A DNA stretch of 7,589 nucleotides. Source: DBFJGL01 sp048394785. Lineage in GTDB: Bacteria; Bacillota; Clostridia; Christensenellales; CAG-917. Within the stretch, counting starts at the first letter, position 1. The number at the start of each line of letters is the position of its first letter. This document shows positions 6,022-7,589 of the stretch, piece after piece. The position numbers and the translations under genes were made by a program. A model generated the notes under the pieces. It saw only the letters and a list, made by a program, of their open reading frames with translations. It searched no databases and was not told where the DNA came from. Where the stretch lies: positions 1 through 7,589 of the forward strand of contig DBFJGL010000019.1 of NCBI GenBank assembly GCA_048394785.1, written 5' to 3'.

Positions 6022-7173
6022 ATGGCAGGCAAAAGATTTCATTATAATCAATCCGATAACAAAAACAGAACTGTAAACGACAACGCGACGGAGCGGCGCG
6101 ATGCAAACGCCGAGGGTTTTAACGCGCCGAGACAAGCTCGAGGCGAGGAGTCCGAACGCGCGCAGAATTTCGTGCGCAACAGAAAAGCCGTATCCGACGA
6201 CGACAGGCGCAGTCGCAAAGATAACGCGGCGGCAAACGGAGAAAGCGGCAAGGCGAATGCGGACGGCGGCAGGCAGGAGTTTTCAAGGGGCAATCCGCAA
6301 AGACAGCGAGGCAGAGGACAGGGGTTCAAGCAGGCGCAAAAACAGCAACAGCAAACCGCGGCGGCGGCAAGATATCCCGCGGATAAGCTTGCGATTGCGG
6401 TCGCGGAGCTCGGACTTAGCGAAGCGACTTACGGTTTGCTGAGCAAAAATAACGTGAGATGCGCAGGCGATATAGTCGGGCGTACCGAGCGCGAAATGTA
6501 TAAAATTCAAGGTCTGAATAAGAAAATTCTCGCAGAAATCAGAAACGCGCTCAAAAATAAGGGTATGTCGCTCAAAGACGAGCGGTCGGCGGACGAGAGC
6601 GGTAAGGATACGTCCGCGCGCGGCGAGCGGGATAGAAAGAACGCGCGCGATAACGACAGAGGATTGCAAAGGCAGGACAGAAACGCTCAGAGGAACGGTT
6701 TCGGCGCAGATGCGGCAAAACGCGCGGATAGGACTAAAAAAGCCGCGAAAGAAGCTCCCGAACGTCCCAAAAAACTCACAGAGCCGTTATCCGTCGAAGA
6801 TTGGCGCAAGGTTCAGAAAAACGGCAAATGGGGCTTCTTTGACGGGTTCAAGACCGTTATACCCGCAATGTACGACGAAGTTTTCAGGTTCAAAGAGGGG
6901 CTCGCGTCGGTGGAAATCGACGAAAAATGCGGTTACATCGACAGCGAAAACAATATAGTAATTCCTTTTGAGTATGAAACGGCAATGAGCTTTTCCGAAG
7001 GTTTTGCAAGCGTGGTCAAAGGCGGCAAATGCGGGTATATCAACCGCGAAAACGAAGTTGTAATTCCTTTCGAGTACGACGCGGCGACGCCCTTTGAGGA
7101 AGGAGAGGCAAAAGTCAAAAAGGACGGCAGGTGGGGGACGCTTACTCCCGACGGCACTGTCAAATGGATTTAG
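6022..7173 (+). CDS. RNA polymerase alpha-CTD-like domain fused to WG repeats
   Basis: This 383-residue protein has no signal peptide and should be cytoplasmic. Residues 1-117 are low-complexity and charged (Arg, Asp, Asn, Gln), with an RG-rich patch RQRGRGQG (94-101). Residues about 123-184 align without gaps to the C-terminal domain of RNA polymerase alpha; GDIVGRTEREMYKIQGLNKK (149-168) parallels the E. coli [20 protein letters not shown]. Residues 185-255 are another basic, disordered linker. Residues about 261-380 hold WG repeats: GKWGFF (268-273), KCGYID (302-307), KCGYIN (336-341) and GRWGTL (369-374), with intervening V/I-I-P-x-x-Y/F and F-x-E-G motifs. The start at 6022 follows AAGGA with 5 bases; an upstream ATG at 5986 would lie before the predicted transcription start. 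Function is unknown. The architecture suggests a nucleic-acid or polymerase-associated protein with a protein-binding WG module, but that is inference. Confidence 0.85.
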   Translation: MAGKRFHYNQSDNKNRTVNDNATERRDANAEGFNAPRQARGEESERAQNFVRNRKAVSDDDRRSRKDNAAANGESGKANADGGRQEFSRGNPQRQRGRGQGFKQAQKQQQQTAAAARYPADKLAIAVAELGLSEATYGLLSKNNVRCAGDIVGRTEREMYKIQGLNKKILAEIRNALKNKGMSLKDERSADESGKDTSARGERDRKNARDNDRGLQRQDRNAQRNGFGADAAKRADRTKKAAKEAPERPKKLTEPLSVEDWRKVQKNGKWGFFDGFKTVIPAMYDEVFRFKEGLASVEIDEKCGYIDSENNIVIPFEYETAMSFSEGFASVVKGGKCGYINRENEVVIPFEYDAATPFEEGEAKVKKDGRWGTLTPDGTVKWI

Positions 7174-7246
7174 AACCCGAAGCGCACTCTCTTAAACGAA
7201 AGCGAGAAGCGCAGCGGCAGGCAATTTGTAAAATCAGACAACGAAA
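7174..7246. other. 3' untranslated gap before the terminator
   Basis: These 73 bases follow the stop codon of the alpha-CTD/WG gene. No gene, promoter or repeat is evident; the stretch is the likely 3' untranslated region of that transcript. Confidence 0.4.
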
Positions 7247-7274
7247 AAAAGACCGTTCCCGAGAACGGTCTTTT
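7247..7274. terminator. Bidirectional intrinsic terminator between convergent genes
   Basis: AAAAGACCGTTC (7247-7258) and GAACGGTCTTTT (7263-7274) form a perfect 12-bp stem with a CCGA loop. In the minus direction, after rpsT, the hairpin ends in seven consecutive T. In the plus direction, after the alpha-CTD/WG gene, it ends in TTTTGTT. It is therefore probably stronger for rpsT but serves both. Confidence 0.9.
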
Positions 7275-7295
7275 GTTACGACCGAAATTTAACTT

Positions 7296-7568
7296 TTACT
7301 TTGCGGCTTTGAGAGCGTCCAGCGAACGGCAGAGAGTTGCTTTCTTTCTTGCGGCGGTGTTCTTGTGATAGATTCCGTCGGAAGCTGCTCTGTCTATGAT
7401 GGAGATAGTTTCGGAAAGAAGCTGTTCGGCGAGTGCGACGTCGTTTGCATCGATTGCGGCGTTAAATTTTTTGATAGCGTTTCTCACGCGCGATTTTTTT
7501 GCGACGTTCTCCTCGTTTCTTCTCTTAGAAACAAGAACTCTCTTTTTTGCAGATTTAATATTTGGCAT
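7296..7568 (-). CDS. rpsT: 30S ribosomal protein S20
   Basis: S20 binds 16S rRNA in the body of the small ribosomal subunit and acts early in its assembly. The 90-residue protein has the family hallmarks: the start MPNIKSAKKR, a lysine- and arginine-rich helical N-terminal half (VSKRRNEENVAKKSRVRNAIKK), and the signature IYHKNTAARKKATLCRSL near the C-terminus. Length is normal. The ATG at 7566-7568 follows GAGGAGA on the minus strand (7574-7580 in plus coordinates) with a good gap, so this start is secure. Its promoter lies outside the window. It is convergent with the alpha-CTD/WG gene and shares the hairpin terminator with it. Confidence 0.98.
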   Translation of the reverse strand: MPNIKSAKKRVLVSKRRNEENVAKKSRVRNAIKKFNAAIDANDVALAEQLLSETISIIDRAASDGIYHKNTAARKKATLCRSLDALKAAK

Positions 7569-7573
7569 ATTCT

Positions 7574-7580
7574 TCTCCTC
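7574..7580 (-). promoter_or_regulatory. Shine-Dalgarno site of rpsT
   Basis: GAGGAGA lies 5 bases before the rpsT start codon on the minus strand, a strong ribosome site that fits a highly expressed ribosomal protein gene. Confidence 0.8.
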
Positions 7581-7589
7581 GTACCAAGT

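Noticed and set aside
1..7589. CRISPR array, insertion sequence, prophage or integrative element at the tRNA
   Set aside because: No regularly spaced direct repeats, transposase or integrase motifs, or duplicated tRNA 3' end were seen in the window.

Overview
The window looks like ordinary chromosomal sequence from a Gram-positive, probably clostridial (Bacillota) bacterium. The grounds are strong purine-rich Shine-Dalgarno sites, sigma-A-like promoters with 17-bp spacers, a tRNA with encoded CCA, WG-repeat and SH3-type surface proteins, and coding regions of moderate GC separated by AT-rich gaps. That assignment is inference from style and was not tested by any search. There are no transposases, phage genes, CRISPR arrays or plasmid functions.

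Layout, left to right. Positions 39-1223 (minus) encode a PLP-dependent class I/II aminotransferase. A 270-bp gap rich in short inverted repeats separates it from an alpha/beta-hydrolase-fold esterase of the hormone-sensitive-lipase type (1494-2411, minus). Divergent from the esterase is a LOG/TIGR00725-like Rossmann protein (2542-3108, plus). A strong bidirectional hairpin terminator (3271-3307) sits directly against the 3' end of tRNA-Pro(GGG) (3307-3383, minus), which has its own promoter. A large secreted, membrane-anchored beta-propeller plus SH3-like protein fills 3443-5917 (minus). Divergent from it across about 100 bp is a protein that joins an RNA polymerase alpha-CTD-like helical domain to WG repeats (6022-7173, plus). 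A second bidirectional terminator (7247-7274) separates that gene from rpsT, ribosomal protein S20 (7296-7568, minus).

The genes do not form one pathway. The esterase and aminotransferase are codirectional but widely spaced, and the others are single-gene units bounded by divergent promoters or convergent terminators. The most interesting part is the divergent pair at 3443-7173. One member is a large exported sensor- or adhesin-like protein whose near-consensus promoter predicts an almost leaderless mRNA. The other is a cytoplasmic fusion of an alpha-CTD-like fold, which lacks the canonical DNA-contacting arginine, with WG repeats and long basic disordered linkers. Four genes have promoters predicting unusually short 5' leaders, and three promoters carry a palindrome over or next to the -35 region. 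These are hypotheses read from sequence, not demonstrated regulation.
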